A stretch of DNA of 64,000 nt from Arenimonas sp049195245 (GCF_049195245.1 NZ_JBMIRR010000025.1:270258-334257); one strand, 5' to 3'; counted from the first letter of the stretch, positions 26,216-35,897 are shown. Numbers and translations are program-made. The notes: a model not told the origin generated them from the sequence alone.

Positions 26216-28345
26216 TCAGGCCCCGGCGAACCGGGCCGCCCCGCCCACCCATCGCTCCACCAACTGCTCGGCCAGCGCGGGCGCCTCGGCCAGCAGCTGT
26301 GCCGCCGCCCGGTGCACCTCGGGCAAGAGGTGCGCATCGCGCGCCAGGTCGGCGACCCGGAAGCTGGCCAGCCCGGTCTGGCGGGTGCCCAGCAGTTCAC
26401 CGGGCCCGCGAAGCTCCAGGTCCTTTTCCGCAATCAGGAAGCCATCCGTGCTGGCGCGCATCACCTCCAGCCGCTCGCGCGCCATCTGCGACAGCGGGGG
26501 CCGGAACATCAGCACGCAGCTCGACGCCGCCGCCCCGCGCCCGACCCGGCCACGCAGCTGGTGCAGCTGGGCCAGGCCCAGGCGCTCGGCGTTCTCGATC
26601 ACCATCAGGCTGGCATTGGGCACGTCCACGCCCACCTCGATCACCGTGGTGGCCACCAGCAGGTGCAGGCGTCCGGCCTTGAACTCCGCCATCACCGCCT
26701 GCTTCTCCGCCGGCTTCATGCGCCCGTGCAGCAGGCCCAGCCTGAGCTCGGGCAGCAACGCACCCAGTTGCTCGAAGGTGGTTTGCGCGGCCTGCGCCTC
26801 CACCTCTTCGCTGTCCTCGATCAGCGTACAAACCCAGTACGCCTGCCGCCCTTCGGCGCACGCGCCGCGGATGCGCTCGACCACGTCGCCGCGGCGGTCG
26901 CCGCTGATCGCCACCGTCTGCACCGGGGTGCGGCCCGGCGGCATCTCGTCGATCACCGACACGTCCAGGTCGGCGTAGGCCGACATCGCCAGCGTGCGCG
27001 GGATCGGCGTGGCGGTCATCACCAGCTGGTGCGGCACCTGGCTGCCGCTCAGGCCCTTGTCGCGCAGCGCCAGGCGCTGGTGCACGCCGAAGCGGTGCTG
27101 CTCGTCCACGATCGCCAGGGCCAGGCTGGAGAACACCACCTTGTCCTGCATCAGCGCGTGCGTGCCCACCACCACCTGGGCCTGGCCCGAGGCGATCTCT
27201 GCCAGCACCGCCGTGCGCGCCTTGCCCGTGACCTTGCCGGCCAGCCAGGCGACCCGCAGGCCCAGCGGCTCGAGCCAGGCGCGGAAGTTCGCCAGATGTT
27301 GTTCGGCCAGCAGTTCGGTAGGCGCCATCAACGCGACCTGTCGACCCGCTTCGACTGCGTTGGCCGCAGCCAGCGCCGCCACCACGGTCTTGCCGCTGCC
27401 GACGTCGCCCTGCACGAGCCGGAGCATGGGCTCGGGCCGCGCCATGTCGCGCGCCACCTCGTCCAGTACCCGCTGCTGCGCGCCGGTCAGCGTGAACTTC
27501 AGCTGCCGTCGCAGGGAGGCGGCCAGCTTGCCGGCGCCGCGCACCGGCATCGCGCCGTGCGCACGCAGCGCGATGCGCTGGCGCTGCAGGCTCAGGTGGT
27601 GGGCCAGCAGTTCCTCCAGCGCCAGGCGTCGCTGCGCCGGATGCTGGCCCAGCGCGAACTCGGTGACGTCGCAGTCGGGCGGCGGGCGGTGCGCGGTGAG
27701 CAGCGCTTCGCGCAGGGTCGGCAAGGCCAGGCGCTCGCGCAGGCCATCGGGCAACAGCTCCAGCGCTTCGGCCGGCGGCAAGCGCTTCAGCGCCTCGCCG
27801 ATCAGCCGCGACAGCGACTGCGGGCCCAGTCCCTCCACCGCCGGATAGACGGGGTCGAGCCGGTCGTGGATCACGGCCTCGGCCTCGTCGGCCAGCAGCC
27901 GGTAGCTGGGATGGACCATTTCCAGGCCGTGCTGCCCCGGGCGCGCCTCGCCGTAGCAGATCAGGCGACGGCCCGGCACGAACAGCGCCACCTGCGCCCG
28001 ATTGAAGTGGAAAAAACGCAAGGCCAGGCTGGCGCGAGACTCGTCTCGCACCACCACGCGCAGCGTCGGCCGGAACCGGAAGCTGCGCTCCACCGCCTCC
28101 ACCCGCGCCAGCACCTGCGCCGACTGCCCGGGCAGCAGCGTCGCGATGGCGGTGATGCGCGTGCGGTCCTCGTAGCGAAGAGGAAGGTGCAGCCAGAGGT
28201 CCTGCAGGCTCAGCAGGCCACGCGCGGCCAGCTTCTCCGCGACCTTGGGCCCGACGCCGGGCAGGGTCGACAGCGCCCCGGCACCCGAGGGCGCCAGGGT
28301 CGGGCCGGGACTGCTGTCGCCGCGGCGGCGCGGCGCACGGGCCAT
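26216..28345 (-). CDS. recG: ATP-dependent DNA helicase RecG
   Basis: Branch-migration helicase for stalled forks and Holliday junctions, 709 residues. The N-terminal wedge/OB domain (about 30-250) is followed by helicase motifs GDVGSGKTVVAALAA (Walker A), DEQHRFG (DExH box), MTATPIPRTLA (motif III) and the C-terminal RGRVGRG region. The order recG-ridA-spoT-rpoZ on the same strand mirrors the enterobacterial gmk-rpoZ-spoT-trmH-recG block. It begins 4 bases after the ridA stop. Confidence 0.96.
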   Translation of the reverse strand: MARAPRRRGDSSPGPTLAPSGAGALSTLPGVGPKVAEKLAARGLLSLQDLWLHLPLRYEDRTRITAIATLLPGQSAQVLARVEAVERSFRFRPTLRVVVRDESRASLALRFFHFNRAQVALFVPGRRLICYGEARPGQHGLEMVHPSYRLLADEAEAVIHDRLDPVYPAVEGLGPQSLSRLIGEALKRLPPAEALELLPDGLRERLALPTLREALLTAHRPPPDCDVTEFALGQHPAQRRLALEELLAHHLSLQRQRIALRAHGAMPVRGAGKLAASLRRQLKFTLTGAQQRVLDEVARDMARPEPMLRLVQGDVGSGKTVVAALAAANAVEAGRQVALMAPTELLAEQHLANFRAWLEPLGLRVAWLAGKVTGKARTAVLAEIASGQAQVVVGTHALMQDKVVFSSLALAIVDEQHRFGVHQRLALRDKGLSGSQVPHQLVMTATPIPRTLAMSAYADLDVSVIDEMPPGRTPVQTVAISGDRRGDVVERIRGACAEGRQAYWVCTLIEDSEEVEAQAAQTTFEQLGALLPELRLGLLHGRMKPAEKQAVMAEFKAGRLHLLVATTVIEVGVDVPNASLMVIENAERLGLAQLHQLRGRVGRGAAASSCVLMFRPPLSQMARERLEVMRASTDGFLIAEKDLELRGPGELLGTRQTGLASFRVADLARDAHLLPEVHRAAAQLLAEAPALAEQLVERWVGGAARFAGA

Positions 28346-28349
28346 GGGC

Positions 28350-28733
28350 TCAGCCGGTCACCAGCACGGCATCGACCTCGACACGCGCACCGCGCGGCAG
28401 CGCCGACACCTGGATGGTGGAGCGCGCCGGGTAAGGTGCCTGGAAATACTCGGCCATCACCTGGTTCACCTGCGCGAAGTCGCCCAGGTCGGTGAGGTAG
28501 ATGCCCACGCGGGCGACGTCGTCCAGCGAGCCACCGGCGGCCTCGCAGACGGCGCGCAGGTTGTCGAACACGCGCCGGGCCTCGCGCGCGATGTCACCCG
28601 TGACCAGTTCCCCGGTGACGGGGTCGAGCGGAATCTGACCGGAAAGGTAGACCGTGCCGCCGGCGCGCACCGCCTGCGAATACGGGCCGATGGCGGCGGG
28701 AGCGTTCGGCGTGCTGATCGGATCGCGGGGCAT
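28350..28733 (-). CDS. ridA: RidA/YjgF-family 2-iminobutanoate/2-iminopropanoate deaminase
   Basis: Cytoplasmic enzyme of 127 residues that hydrolyses reactive enamine/imine intermediates released by PLP enzymes such as threonine dehydratase. Signature stretches are IGPYSQAVRAGGTVYLSGQIPLD, the NLRAVCEAAGGSLDDV region, and the C-terminal PARSTIQVSALPRGARVEVDAV carrying the active-site Arg. It lies between spoT and recG in one operon. Confidence 0.95.
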   Translation of the reverse strand: MPRDPISTPNAPAAIGPYSQAVRAGGTVYLSGQIPLDPVTGELVTGDIAREARRVFDNLRAVCEAAGGSLDDVARVGIYLTDLGDFAQVNQVMAEYFQAPYPARSTIQVSALPRGARVEVDAVLVTG

Positions 28734-28811
28734 GGGGCCACCTTGGCTGCAGGACGGGAACCGCGATTGTAGGAGCCGCGCGGCGCAGCGGCCAGCACGG
28801 CGCGGGGCGCG

Positions 28812-30983
28812 CTAAACCCGCTGCACGCCGTGCACCACGCCCAGGCGCCGGATGCGCCGGATCACGTCGGCCAGGTGCTTGCGGTTGCGCACTTCGATGG
28901 AGAATTCCATCACCGAGATCGCGGCGTCGCGCTCGCGGTATTCGACCGAGTCGATGTTGGAGTTGCTCTCGGCCACCGCCGCGGCCACCTGGGCCAGCAC
29001 GCCGGGCTTGTTCTCCACGTCGATGCGCAGGGCCACGCGGTAGTCACCCTCGACGTTGCGGTCCCAGGCCATCGGCACGCAGCGCTCGGGGAACTTGCGG
29101 TACTCGGCCACGTTCGGGCAGTCGGTGCGGTGCACCACCACGCCCTTGCCGGCGCTGAGGTAACCCATGATCTCGTCGCCCGGGATCGGATGGCAGCAGG
29201 CCGCGAAGCTGAGCACGCCGCGCTCGCTGCCGCTGATCATGATGCGCTCGGAGGGCGCGCGCGACAGGGCCGACGACGACAGCGGCAGCTCGTCCTGGCC
29301 GTGCAGCATCATGCGTGCCACCTGGGCCGGCATGCGGTTGCCCAGGGCGATGTCGGCCAGCAGCTCCTCCAGCCGCCGATAGCGCAGCTCGGCCAGTAGC
29401 TGCTCGACCCGGTCGGTGGTGACGCGGTCGAGCGAGCTGTCCATGGCCTCCAGCGCGCGGTCGAGCATGCGGTGGCCCAGGTCCACCGCGTCTTCATGCT
29501 CGAGCCGCTTGAGGAAATGCCGGATCGCGGTGCGCGCCTTGCTCGAGACCACAAACTCCAGCCACTGCGGACCGGGCGTGGCCGAAGGCGCGGTGATGAT
29601 CTCCACGCTCTGCCCGCTGGCCAGCTTGCTGCGCAGCGGCACCAGCTTCTTGTCCACGCGCGCGGCCACCGCGTGGTTTCCCACGTCGGTGTGCACGGCG
29701 TAGGCGAAGTCCAGCGCGGTGGCATTGCGCGGCAGCGCCAGGATGTCGCCCTTGGGCGTGAACAGGTAGACCTCGTCGGGGAACAGGTCGACCTTGACGT
29801 TTTCCAGGAACTCCAGCGACGAGTCCGCGCTCTGCTGGGTCACCATCAGGTTGCGCACCCAGTCCTGCGCGCGCGCCTGCGCCGCGCTGCCGCCGGAGCC
29901 GGCGTTCTTGTACACCCAGTGCGCGGCGATGCCGCGCTCGGCCACCAGGTCCATGTCCTCGGTGCGGATCTGCACTTCCACCGGCGCGCCGTAGGGGCCG
30001 AACAGCACGGTATGCAGGCTCTGGTAGCCGTTGGCCTTGGGGATGGCGATGAAGTCGCGGAAGCGGGCGTCGAGCGGCTTGTAGATCGAATGCACGGCGC
30101 CCAGCGCGTGATAGCACTGCATCACCGTGGGCACCACGATGCGGAAGCCGAACACGTCCAGCACCTGCTCGAGGCTTTTGTTCTCCTGCCGCATCTTGGT
30201 GTAGATGCTCCAGGGCGCCTTGACCCGGCTGACCAGGTGGTGGCGCAGGCCTTCCTGGGCCAGCCGCTGCGCCATCTGCGCCTCGATGGTCACCAGGGCC
30301 TCGCGCCGCATCACCGGCTGGGCGGCGATGCGCCGGGAGATCACCGCGTGGCGGTACGGATACAGCGCGCGGAAGCCCAGGTCCTGCAGCTCGGCCTTGA
30401 TGCGGTTCATGCCCAGGCGCTGCGCGATCGGCGCGTAGATCTCCAGCGTCTCGCGGGCGATGCGGCGCCGCGATTCGGCCGCCATCGCGTCCAGGGTGCG
30501 CATGTTGTGCAGGCGGTCGGCCAGCTTGATCAGGATCACGCGCAGGTCGCGCGCCATCGCCAGCATCATCTTGCGGAAGCTTTCTGCGGCGGCCTCCTGG
30601 CGGTCGCGGAACTGCAGCTTGTCGAGCTTGGTGACGCCGTCCACCAGTTCGGCCACGGTGGGGCTGAACTCGGCCTCGATCTCGCTGCGCGGCAGCGGCG
30701 TGTCTTCCAGCGCGTCGTGCAGGATCGCGGCGCACAGGGTCTCGGCGTCCAGCCTGAGCTCGGCCAGGATGCCGGCCACCGCCACCGGGTGGGTGATGTA
30801 GGCCTCGCCGCTGCGGCGCGTCTGGCCTTCGTGCGCGCGGGCGCCCATTTCGTAGGCGCGGCGGACCTGGCGGACCTGGTCGGGCGGAAGATATTCAGCC
30901 AGCCGCTTCTCGAGGCCGAGCACGGCTTCCGGGCAGGGATCCGGGCCGATGTCGGCGAGCTGCGGGGGCGAGAATGAAGACAT
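28812..30983 (-). CDS. spoT: Bifunctional (p)ppGpp synthetase/hydrolase
   Basis: Makes and degrades the alarmones ppGpp/pppGpp. The 723-residue product contains the HD hydrolase domain (about 45-195) with intact HDALEDT, the RelA/SpoT synthetase domain (about 235-365) with KAPWSIYTKM, RFRDFIAIPKANGYQSLHT, a TGS domain (about 400-460; LFTPKGDILALPRNATALDFAYAVH), and a C-terminal ACT domain. Both catalytic domains look competent. Downstream of rpoZ and upstream of ridA, as expected. Confidence 0.96.
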   Translation of the reverse strand: MSSFSPPQLADIGPDPCPEAVLGLEKRLAEYLPPDQVRQVRRAYEMGARAHEGQTRRSGEAYITHPVAVAGILAELRLDAETLCAAILHDALEDTPLPRSEIEAEFSPTVAELVDGVTKLDKLQFRDRQEAAAESFRKMMLAMARDLRVILIKLADRLHNMRTLDAMAAESRRRIARETLEIYAPIAQRLGMNRIKAELQDLGFRALYPYRHAVISRRIAAQPVMRREALVTIEAQMAQRLAQEGLRHHLVSRVKAPWSIYTKMRQENKSLEQVLDVFGFRIVVPTVMQCYHALGAVHSIYKPLDARFRDFIAIPKANGYQSLHTVLFGPYGAPVEVQIRTEDMDLVAERGIAAHWVYKNAGSGGSAAQARAQDWVRNLMVTQQSADSSLEFLENVKVDLFPDEVYLFTPKGDILALPRNATALDFAYAVHTDVGNHAVAARVDKKLVPLRSKLASGQSVEIITAPSATPGPQWLEFVVSSKARTAIRHFLKRLEHEDAVDLGHRMLDRALEAMDSSLDRVTTDRVEQLLAELRYRRLEELLADIALGNRMPAQVARMMLHGQDELPLSSSALSRAPSERIMISGSERGVLSFAACCHPIPGDEIMGYLSAGKGVVVHRTDCPNVAEYRKFPERCVPMAWDRNVEGDYRVALRIDVENKPGVLAQVAAAVAESNSNIDSVEYRERDAAISVMEFSIEVRNRKHLADVIRRIRRLGVVHGVQRV

Positions 30984-31092
30984 GACCGCAGACTACGCGG
31001 CCGCGCCAGAGGCATCAATGGCGCGGCTTTGCGGGCCGTGCGCGGGATTCATCGGGACTTCACCGCGGGCGTATGCCGGCCGGGCGGAGCGA

Positions 31093-31140
31093 CCTTCCCG
31101 GGACCGGGAAGGCCGGGGCGACGCCGGCGCGGAGCCGGCG
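31093..31140 (-). terminator. Two adjacent hairpins downstream of rpoZ
   Basis: CCTTCCCGG / CCGGGAAGG with a two-base loop (31093-31112) and CGCCGGC / GCCGGCG with a five-base loop (31122-31140) lie between rpoZ and spoT. Neither has a U-run, so they may attenuate or stabilise the message rather than terminate it fully. Confidence 0.4.
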
Positions 31141-31149
31141 ATCGCGGGC

Positions 31150-31452
31150 TTACAGGTCGTCGCCGCCCTTGGACAGGTCGTCGTCGACCACTTCGGCCGC
31201 GGCCCATTCCAGGGCTTCGCGCTCGGCGCGCTCGCGCTCGGACTTCTCGACTTCGTCGATCAGCTTGGCGTCGATCTTGCGGGCGGCGATCTCACGCAGG
31301 GCCAGCACGGTCGGCTTGTCCTGGTGCTCGCTGTTGTCCAGGGTCGGCTCGACGCCCTTGGCCAGCTGGCGGGCGCGCTTGGACGCCATCAGGACCAGCT
31401 CGAAGCGGTTGTCGACGACGGACAGGCAGTCTTCCACGGTGATGCGGGCCAT
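31150..31452 (-). CDS. rpoZ: RNA polymerase omega subunit
   Basis: Small RNA polymerase subunit of 100 residues that aids assembly of the beta' subunit and binds ppGpp. Opens with MARITVEDCLSVVDNRFELV and continues with the family core KRARQLAKG...DNSEHQDKPTVLALREIA. The C-terminal tail is acidic. It lies between yicC/gmk and spoT on the same strand. Confidence 0.97.
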   Translation of the reverse strand: MARITVEDCLSVVDNRFELVLMASKRARQLAKGVEPTLDNSEHQDKPTVLALREIAARKIDAKLIDEVEKSERERAEREALEWAAAEVVDDDLSKGGDDL

Positions 31453-31595
31453 TGGATCTCCTCAACCGCACGGCACCCGGCCTGGGCACCCACGGCAAAT
31501 CAAGGGGTTACGCGAACCGTGCATTGTACGCCCGGGCCACCCCAGGCGCAAACCGGGGCAAGGCGGGCGGGCCTGTGTGCCCCGGGGACGCCGGG

Positions 31596-32225
31596 TCAGG
31601 CGGGGGGTGCGAGCAGCTCGCGGATCAGGGCGTCGTGGCGCAGGGCCTGGACCGGGCGACGCAGCCGCTGGGCGACGAAGATCGCGCGCAGCTCGGCCGC
31701 GGCGGCGTCGAAGTGCTCGTTGACGATGACGTAGTCGAATTCGCTGTAGTGCGACATCTCTTCCCGCGCCGCCGCCAGCCGCCGGGCGATCACTTCCTCG
31801 CTGTCCTGGCCGCGGTTGCGCATGCGGGTCTCCAGCGCGTCCAGCGACGGCGGCAGGATGAAGACGCTGATGCAGTCGGGCATCTTCTCGCGCACCTGGC
31901 GCGCGCCCTGCCAGTCGATCTCCAGCAGCACGTCCTTGCCGGCGGCCAGCTGCGGCTCCACCGATTGCCGCGCCGTGCCCTTGTAGTCGCCGTGCACCAG
32001 CGCGTGTTCGAAGAAATCGCCGGCGGCGATCATGCCTTCGAACCCGGCCTTGTCCACGAAGTGGTAGTGCTGGGCATGGCGCTCGCCCGGCCGCGCCGCG
32101 CGCGAGGTGAACGAGATGGACAGCGCGATGCCCGGCTCGCGCGCCAGCACGGCGTTGACCAGGCTGGATTTGCCCGCACCCGAGGGCGCGGCGACGATGT
32201 ACAGGGTTCCGCGGAGAGCGCTCAT
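31596..32225 (-). CDS. gmk: Guanylate kinase
   Basis: Phosphorylates GMP to GDP; also a target of (p)ppGpp in many bacteria. 209 residues with the P-loop APSGAGKSSLVNAVL, the GMP-binding SFTSRAARPGE and HYHFVD region and the EIDWQGARQVR lid-adjacent motif. Its ATG overlaps the yicC stop (ATGA), indicating coupled translation. Confidence 0.96.
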   Translation of the reverse strand: MSALRGTLYIVAAPSGAGKSSLVNAVLAREPGIALSISFTSRAARPGERHAQHYHFVDKAGFEGMIAAGDFFEHALVHGDYKGTARQSVEPQLAAGKDVLLEIDWQGARQVREKMPDCISVFILPPSLDALETRMRNRGQDSEEVIARRLAAAREEMSHYSEFDYVIVNEHFDAAAAELRAIFVAQRLRRPVQALRHDALIRELLAPPA

Positions 32226-33085
32226 TCGAGGTTCTGGACCTGTTCGCGCAGCTGTTCGATGAAGACCTTGAGCTCGACGGCGGCCTGGGTGGTGCGGCTG
32301 TCCACCGACTTCGAGCCCAGGGTGTTGGCTTCGCGGTTGAACTCCTGCATCAGGAAGTCCAGGCGGCGGCCCACGGCCTCGGGCAGCGCGAACACGCGGC
32401 GCGCCTCGGCGACGTGGCTGGCCAGGCGGTCGAGCTCCTCGTCCACGTCGATCTTCTGCAGGTTCAGCACCACTTCCTGTTCCAGCCGGCCCGGGTCCAG
32501 CGGCAGCTTGAGATCGGCCAGGCGGGCATCGAGCTTGGAACGCAGCGACGCCCGGATCTCGGGCAGCCACTGGCGGACCTGGGTGGTGATGCGCTCGATG
32601 CCGTCCAGCCGCTCGTGCATCACCGCGGCCAGCTTGGCGCCCTCGCGCTCGCGGGCCGCGACGAACTCCACCAGGGTGGCATCGAGCAGCGCCAGGGCCT
32701 CGGCCTGCAGGCCGGCTTGGTCCAGCGCCTCCTCCTCGACCACGCCGGGATAACGCAGCAGCTCGGTGAATTCGGTGCGCAGGCCGGGGAACCGGGAATG
32801 GGCGCGGGTGGCCGCGTCGGCCAGCTGGTCCATCAGCGACTCGTTGACCTTCAACGCCGTGCGGCCGCCCGGCGCCGGCCGGAAGCGCAGCACCAGGTCG
32901 ATCTTGCCGCGCGACACCTTCTGGGCCACGCGCTCGCGCAGCGCCGGCTCGATCGCGCGCAGTTCCTCGGGAGCGCGCACGCTGAGCTCGTGGAAGCGGT
33001 GGTTCACCGCGCGCAGCTCGCAGCCCAGGGTGCCGCCGGTGGCGGCGCGCTCGCAGGCGGCGAAGGCGGTCATGCTGCGGATCAT
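32222..33085 (-). CDS. yicC: YicC-family endoribonuclease-like protein
   Basis: Conserved protein of 287 residues: N-terminal YicC domain (MIRSMTAFAACERA, ELRAVNHRFHELSVR) and C-terminal DUF1732 domain ending EFNREANTLGSKSVDSRTTQAAVELKVFIEQLREQVQNLE. Members have been reported as RNases acting on small RNAs. ATG 33085 was chosen because family similarity begins at MIRSMTA. It is divergent from rph, the same arrangement as in enterobacteria, and overlaps gmk. Confidence 0.94.
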   Translation of the reverse strand: MIRSMTAFAACERAATGGTLGCELRAVNHRFHELSVRAPEELRAIEPALRERVAQKVSRGKIDLVLRFRPAPGGRTALKVNESLMDQLADAATRAHSRFPGLRTEFTELLRYPGVVEEEALDQAGLQAEALALLDATLVEFVAAREREGAKLAAVMHERLDGIERITTQVRQWLPEIRASLRSKLDARLADLKLPLDPGRLEQEVVLNLQKIDVDEELDRLASHVAEARRVFALPEAVGRRLDFLMQEFNREANTLGSKSVDSRTTQAAVELKVFIEQLREQVQNLE

Positions 33086-33152
33086 GGGCGGGCCCGGTTT
33101 GGCTGAGGGCGAATGGTAATCTAGCCGGCCAACGAATGCCGGATTGCCTGCC

Positions 33153-33881
33153 ATGACCAGCCCCACCCGCCCCAGCGGCCGCGCCCCGGACCAGCTGCGC
33201 GACATCCGGATCCAGCGGCACTACACCCGGCACGCCGAGGGCTCGGTGCTGGTCTGCTTCGGCGACACCCAGGTGCTGTGCACCGCCAGCGTGGACAACA
33301 AGGCCCCCGGCTTCCTGCGCGGCAAGGGCGAAGGCTGGGTCACGGCCGAGTACGGCATGCTGCCGCGCGCCACCAACACCCGCAACGACCGCGAGGCCTC
33401 GCGCGGCAAGCAAGGCGGCCGCACGCTGGAGATCCAGCGCCTGATCGGCCGCGCGCTGCGCGCCTGCGTCGACCGCAAGGCGCTGGGCGAGCGCACCATC
33501 ACCCTGGACTGCGACGTGCTGCAGGCCGACGGCGGCACCCGCACCGCCGCGATCACCGGCGCCTACGTGGCCCTGTGCGATGCGGTCAGCTGGCTCAAGG
33601 CGCGCGGCGAGATCACCCGCGACCCGATCCTGGGCGCCGTGGCCGCGGTCTCGGTCGGCATCTACCAGGGCACGCCGGTGCTGGACCTGGACTACCGCGA
33701 AGACAGCAACTGCGACACCGACATGAACGTGGTCATGAACGACGGCGGCGGCTTCATCGAGCTGCAGGGCACCGCCGAAGGCCACGCCTTCCGGCGCGAG
33801 GAACTCGACGCCCTGCTGGGCCTGGCGTCGTCCGGCATCGCCGAACTGATCGCCCTGCAGCGTCGCGCCCTGGCCGGATGA
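33153..33881 (+). CDS. rph: Ribonuclease PH
   Basis: Phosphorolytic 3'-5' exonuclease trimming tRNA 3' ends. 242 residues with RPSGRAPDQLRDIRI, GSVLVCFGDTQVLCTASV, GWVTAEYGMLPRATNTRNDREA, the phosphate-binding GRTLEIQRLIGRALRA and DCDVLQADGGTRTAAITGA. Full length, unlike the truncated rph of some laboratory E. coli. ATG 33153 preferred to TTG 33144. The stop overlaps the rdgB start. Confidence 0.97.
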   Translation: MTSPTRPSGRAPDQLRDIRIQRHYTRHAEGSVLVCFGDTQVLCTASVDNKAPGFLRGKGEGWVTAEYGMLPRATNTRNDREASRGKQGGRTLEIQRLIGRALRACVDRKALGERTITLDCDVLQADGGTRTAAITGAYVALCDAVSWLKARGEITRDPILGAVAAVSVGIYQGTPVLDLDYREDSNCDTDMNVVMNDGGGFIELQGTAEGHAFRREELDALLGLASSGIAELIALQRRALAG

Positions 33882-34492
33882 AAACAGCTCCAAACCGCCT
33901 CGTCCTCGCCACCTCCAACCGCGGCAAGCTGGCCGAGCTGCAGCCGTTGCTGGCCGACGCCGGCTTCACGCTGGTGACGCAGGGCGAACTGGGCGTGGAA
34001 GACGCAGTCGAGGACGGCCTGACCTTCCTCGAAAACGCCCTGATCAAGGCCCGCCATGCCTGCCGCGCCACTGGCCTGCCGGCCCTGGGCGATGACTCGG
34101 GCCTGGTCGTCGACGCCCTGGGCGGTGCGCCCGGCCTGTACAGCGCGCGCTACGCCGGCGAACACGGCAATGCCGGTGCCAACATCGCCAAGCTGCTGCA
34201 CGAGATGCGCGACCTGAAGGGCGCCCAGCGCCGCGCGCACTTCTACTGCGTCATCGTCCTGCTGCGCCACGCCGAGGATCCGCAGCCCCTGGTCGCCGAA
34301 GGCGTCTGGCAGGGCGAAGTGCTTGAAGCGCCCCGCGGCGACGGCGGCTTCGGCTATGACCCCGTCTTCCTGGACCCGCGCCACGCCGCGTCCGCGGCGA
34401 TGATCGAGCCGTCGCTGAAGAACCGCATCAGCCACCGCGGCCTGGCCCTGGCGCGCCTGCGCGAACGCTTGCACGAGTTCACCGCGTGCTGA
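33878..34492 (+). CDS. rdgB: RdgB/HAM1 non-canonical purine NTP pyrophosphatase
   Basis: Hydrolyses ITP, dITP and XTP to keep deaminated purines out of nucleic acids. 204 residues with LVLATSNRGKLAELQPLL, the GDDSGLVVDALGGAPGLYSARYAG signature, and GDGGFGYDPVFLD. It starts on an ATG inside the rph stop (ATGA) and overlaps hemW. Confidence 0.96.
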   Translation: MKTAPNRLVLATSNRGKLAELQPLLADAGFTLVTQGELGVEDAVEDGLTFLENALIKARHACRATGLPALGDDSGLVVDALGGAPGLYSARYAGEHGNAGANIAKLLHEMRDLKGAQRRAHFYCVIVLLRHAEDPQPLVAEGVWQGEVLEAPRGDGGFGYDPVFLDPRHAASAAMIEPSLKNRISHRGLALARLRERLHEFTAC

Positions 34493-35637
34493 TCCCGCCG
34501 CCGCTGTCGCTGTACATCCACATCCCGTGGTGCGTGAAGAAGTGCCCGTATTGCGACTTCAACTCCCATGGCCAGTCCGGCGCGCTGCCCGTGGCTGAGT
34601 ACGTGCAGGCCCTGGTGCGGGACCTGGAGCAGGACCTGCCCCTGGTCTGGGGCCGGCCCGTGCACAGCGTGTTCTTCGGCGGCGGTACGCCCAGCCTGTT
34701 CGCGCCCGAGGCCATCGGCGCGATCCTGGACGCGTGCGCCGCGCGCCTGCGCTTCACGCCCGGCGCCGAGATCACCATGGAATGCAATCCGGGAACGGCC
34801 GAACACGGCCGCTTCGAGCAATACCGCGCGGCCGGCGTGAACCGCATCAGCTTCGGCATCCAGAGCTTCGACGACGGCTGCCTGCAGCGCCTGGGCCGCA
34901 TCCACGACAGCGGCGAAGCCGAGCGCGCGGTGAAGCTGGCGCAGGACGCCGGCTACGACAACCTCAACCTGGACCTGATGTACGCCCTGCCCGGCCAGGA
35001 CCTGGCCATGGCCATGGCCGACGTCGAGCGCGCGATCGCGCTGCAGCCGGCCCATGTCTCGCACTACCAGCTGACGATGGAGCCCAACACCGCCTTCGCG
35101 GTGAAGCCGCCGGCGGGCCTGCCCGACGAGGACAGCGCCTGGGACATCCAGGAGCGCTGCGTCGAACGCCTCGAGGACGCCGGCTACGCCGCCTACGAGG
35201 TTTCGGCCTATGCCCGGCCCGGACGGCAGTGCGCGCACAACCTCAACTACTGGCGCTTCGGCGACTACCTGGGCATCGGCGCCGGCGCGCACGGCAAGAT
35301 CAGCTCCGGTGCAACGGGCGAGGTGCTGCGGCGATGGAAGCCCAAGAATCCACGCGACTACCTGGCCCACGCGGGCACCGCGGCCGGCATCGGCGGCGAC
35401 GATGTGATCTCCCCGGCCAACCTGCCCTTCGACTACATGCTCAACGCCCTGCGCCTTGTCGACGGCTTCTCGTTGCGCGACTTCGAATCCCGCACCGGCC
35501 TGGACCGCAGCGCCATCGTCGATGAACTCTCCAAGGCCCAGAACCTGGGCTGGCTGGACCTGATCGGCGACCGCATCCGGCCCACCGAGCTCGGTCGCCG
35601 TTTCACCAACGACGTCATCGCCCTGTTCCTCCACTGA
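34486..35637 (+). CDS. hemW: Radical-SAM heme chaperone HemW
   Basis: Heme-binding radical SAM protein of 383 residues, formerly called a coproporphyrinogen oxidase. The 4Fe-4S motif CxxxCxxC is seen in WCVKKCPYCDFNSHG, with HSVFFGGGTPSLF, EITMECNPGT, GVNRISFGIQSF and the HemW C-terminal domain. The absence of the extra HemN N-terminal region and the CxxxCxxC followed by FNSH favour HemW. Starts GTG 34486, inside the end of rdgB. Confidence 0.95.
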   Translation: MLIPPPLSLYIHIPWCVKKCPYCDFNSHGQSGALPVAEYVQALVRDLEQDLPLVWGRPVHSVFFGGGTPSLFAPEAIGAILDACAARLRFTPGAEITMECNPGTAEHGRFEQYRAAGVNRISFGIQSFDDGCLQRLGRIHDSGEAERAVKLAQDAGYDNLNLDLMYALPGQDLAMAMADVERAIALQPAHVSHYQLTMEPNTAFAVKPPAGLPDEDSAWDIQERCVERLEDAGYAAYEVSAYARPGRQCAHNLNYWRFGDYLGIGAGAHGKISSGATGEVLRRWKPKNPRDYLAHAGTAAGIGGDDVISPANLPFDYMLNALRLVDGFSLRDFESRTGLDRSAIVDELSKAQNLGWLDLIGDRIRPTELGRRFTNDVIALFLH

Positions 35638-35688
35638 CCCGCGGCTCCCCTCACGCCGCCCCAACCCGCCTCCCCGCATCCTCGCTCC

Positions 35689-35874
35689 ATGCTCGATGCC
35701 ATCCAGATCACCTGCCCGCACTGCGGCGAACGCTTCGAGGCCCTGGCCGATCCGTCGGCCGGCGATGCCGACTACGTCGAGGACTGCCCCGTGTGCTGCC
35801 GACCAATCCGCCTGCGCCTGCAGGCGGGGCACGACGGCGAACTGCTGGGCCTGGACGCCGACCGCGACGACTGA
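35689..35874 (+). CDS. Small CPXCG-motif zinc-ribbon protein
   Basis: A 61-residue acidic protein with two paired-cysteine knuckles, ITCPHCGER and EDCPVCCRPI, which should hold one zinc. It matches the short CPxCG-type cysteine-rich family found in gammaproteobacteria, of unknown role. The extra Cys in the second knuckle (CPVCC) is slightly unusual. The btuB promoter begins directly after its stop. Confidence 0.85.
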   Translation: MLDAIQITCPHCGERFEALADPSAGDADYVEDCPVCCRPIRLRLQAGHDGELLGLDADRDD

Positions 35875-35885
35875 GCCCGACTGGG

Positions 35886-35891
35886 CTAGAA
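35886..35891 (+). promoter_or_regulatory. Candidate -10 box of the cobalamin riboswitch/btuB transcript
   Basis: TAGAAT lies so that transcription would start near 35898, exactly at the 5' edge of the riboswitch. No convincing -35 hexamer is seen upstream, which overlaps the end of the small zinc-ribbon gene. Confidence 0.5.
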
Positions 35892-35897
35892 TCCGCG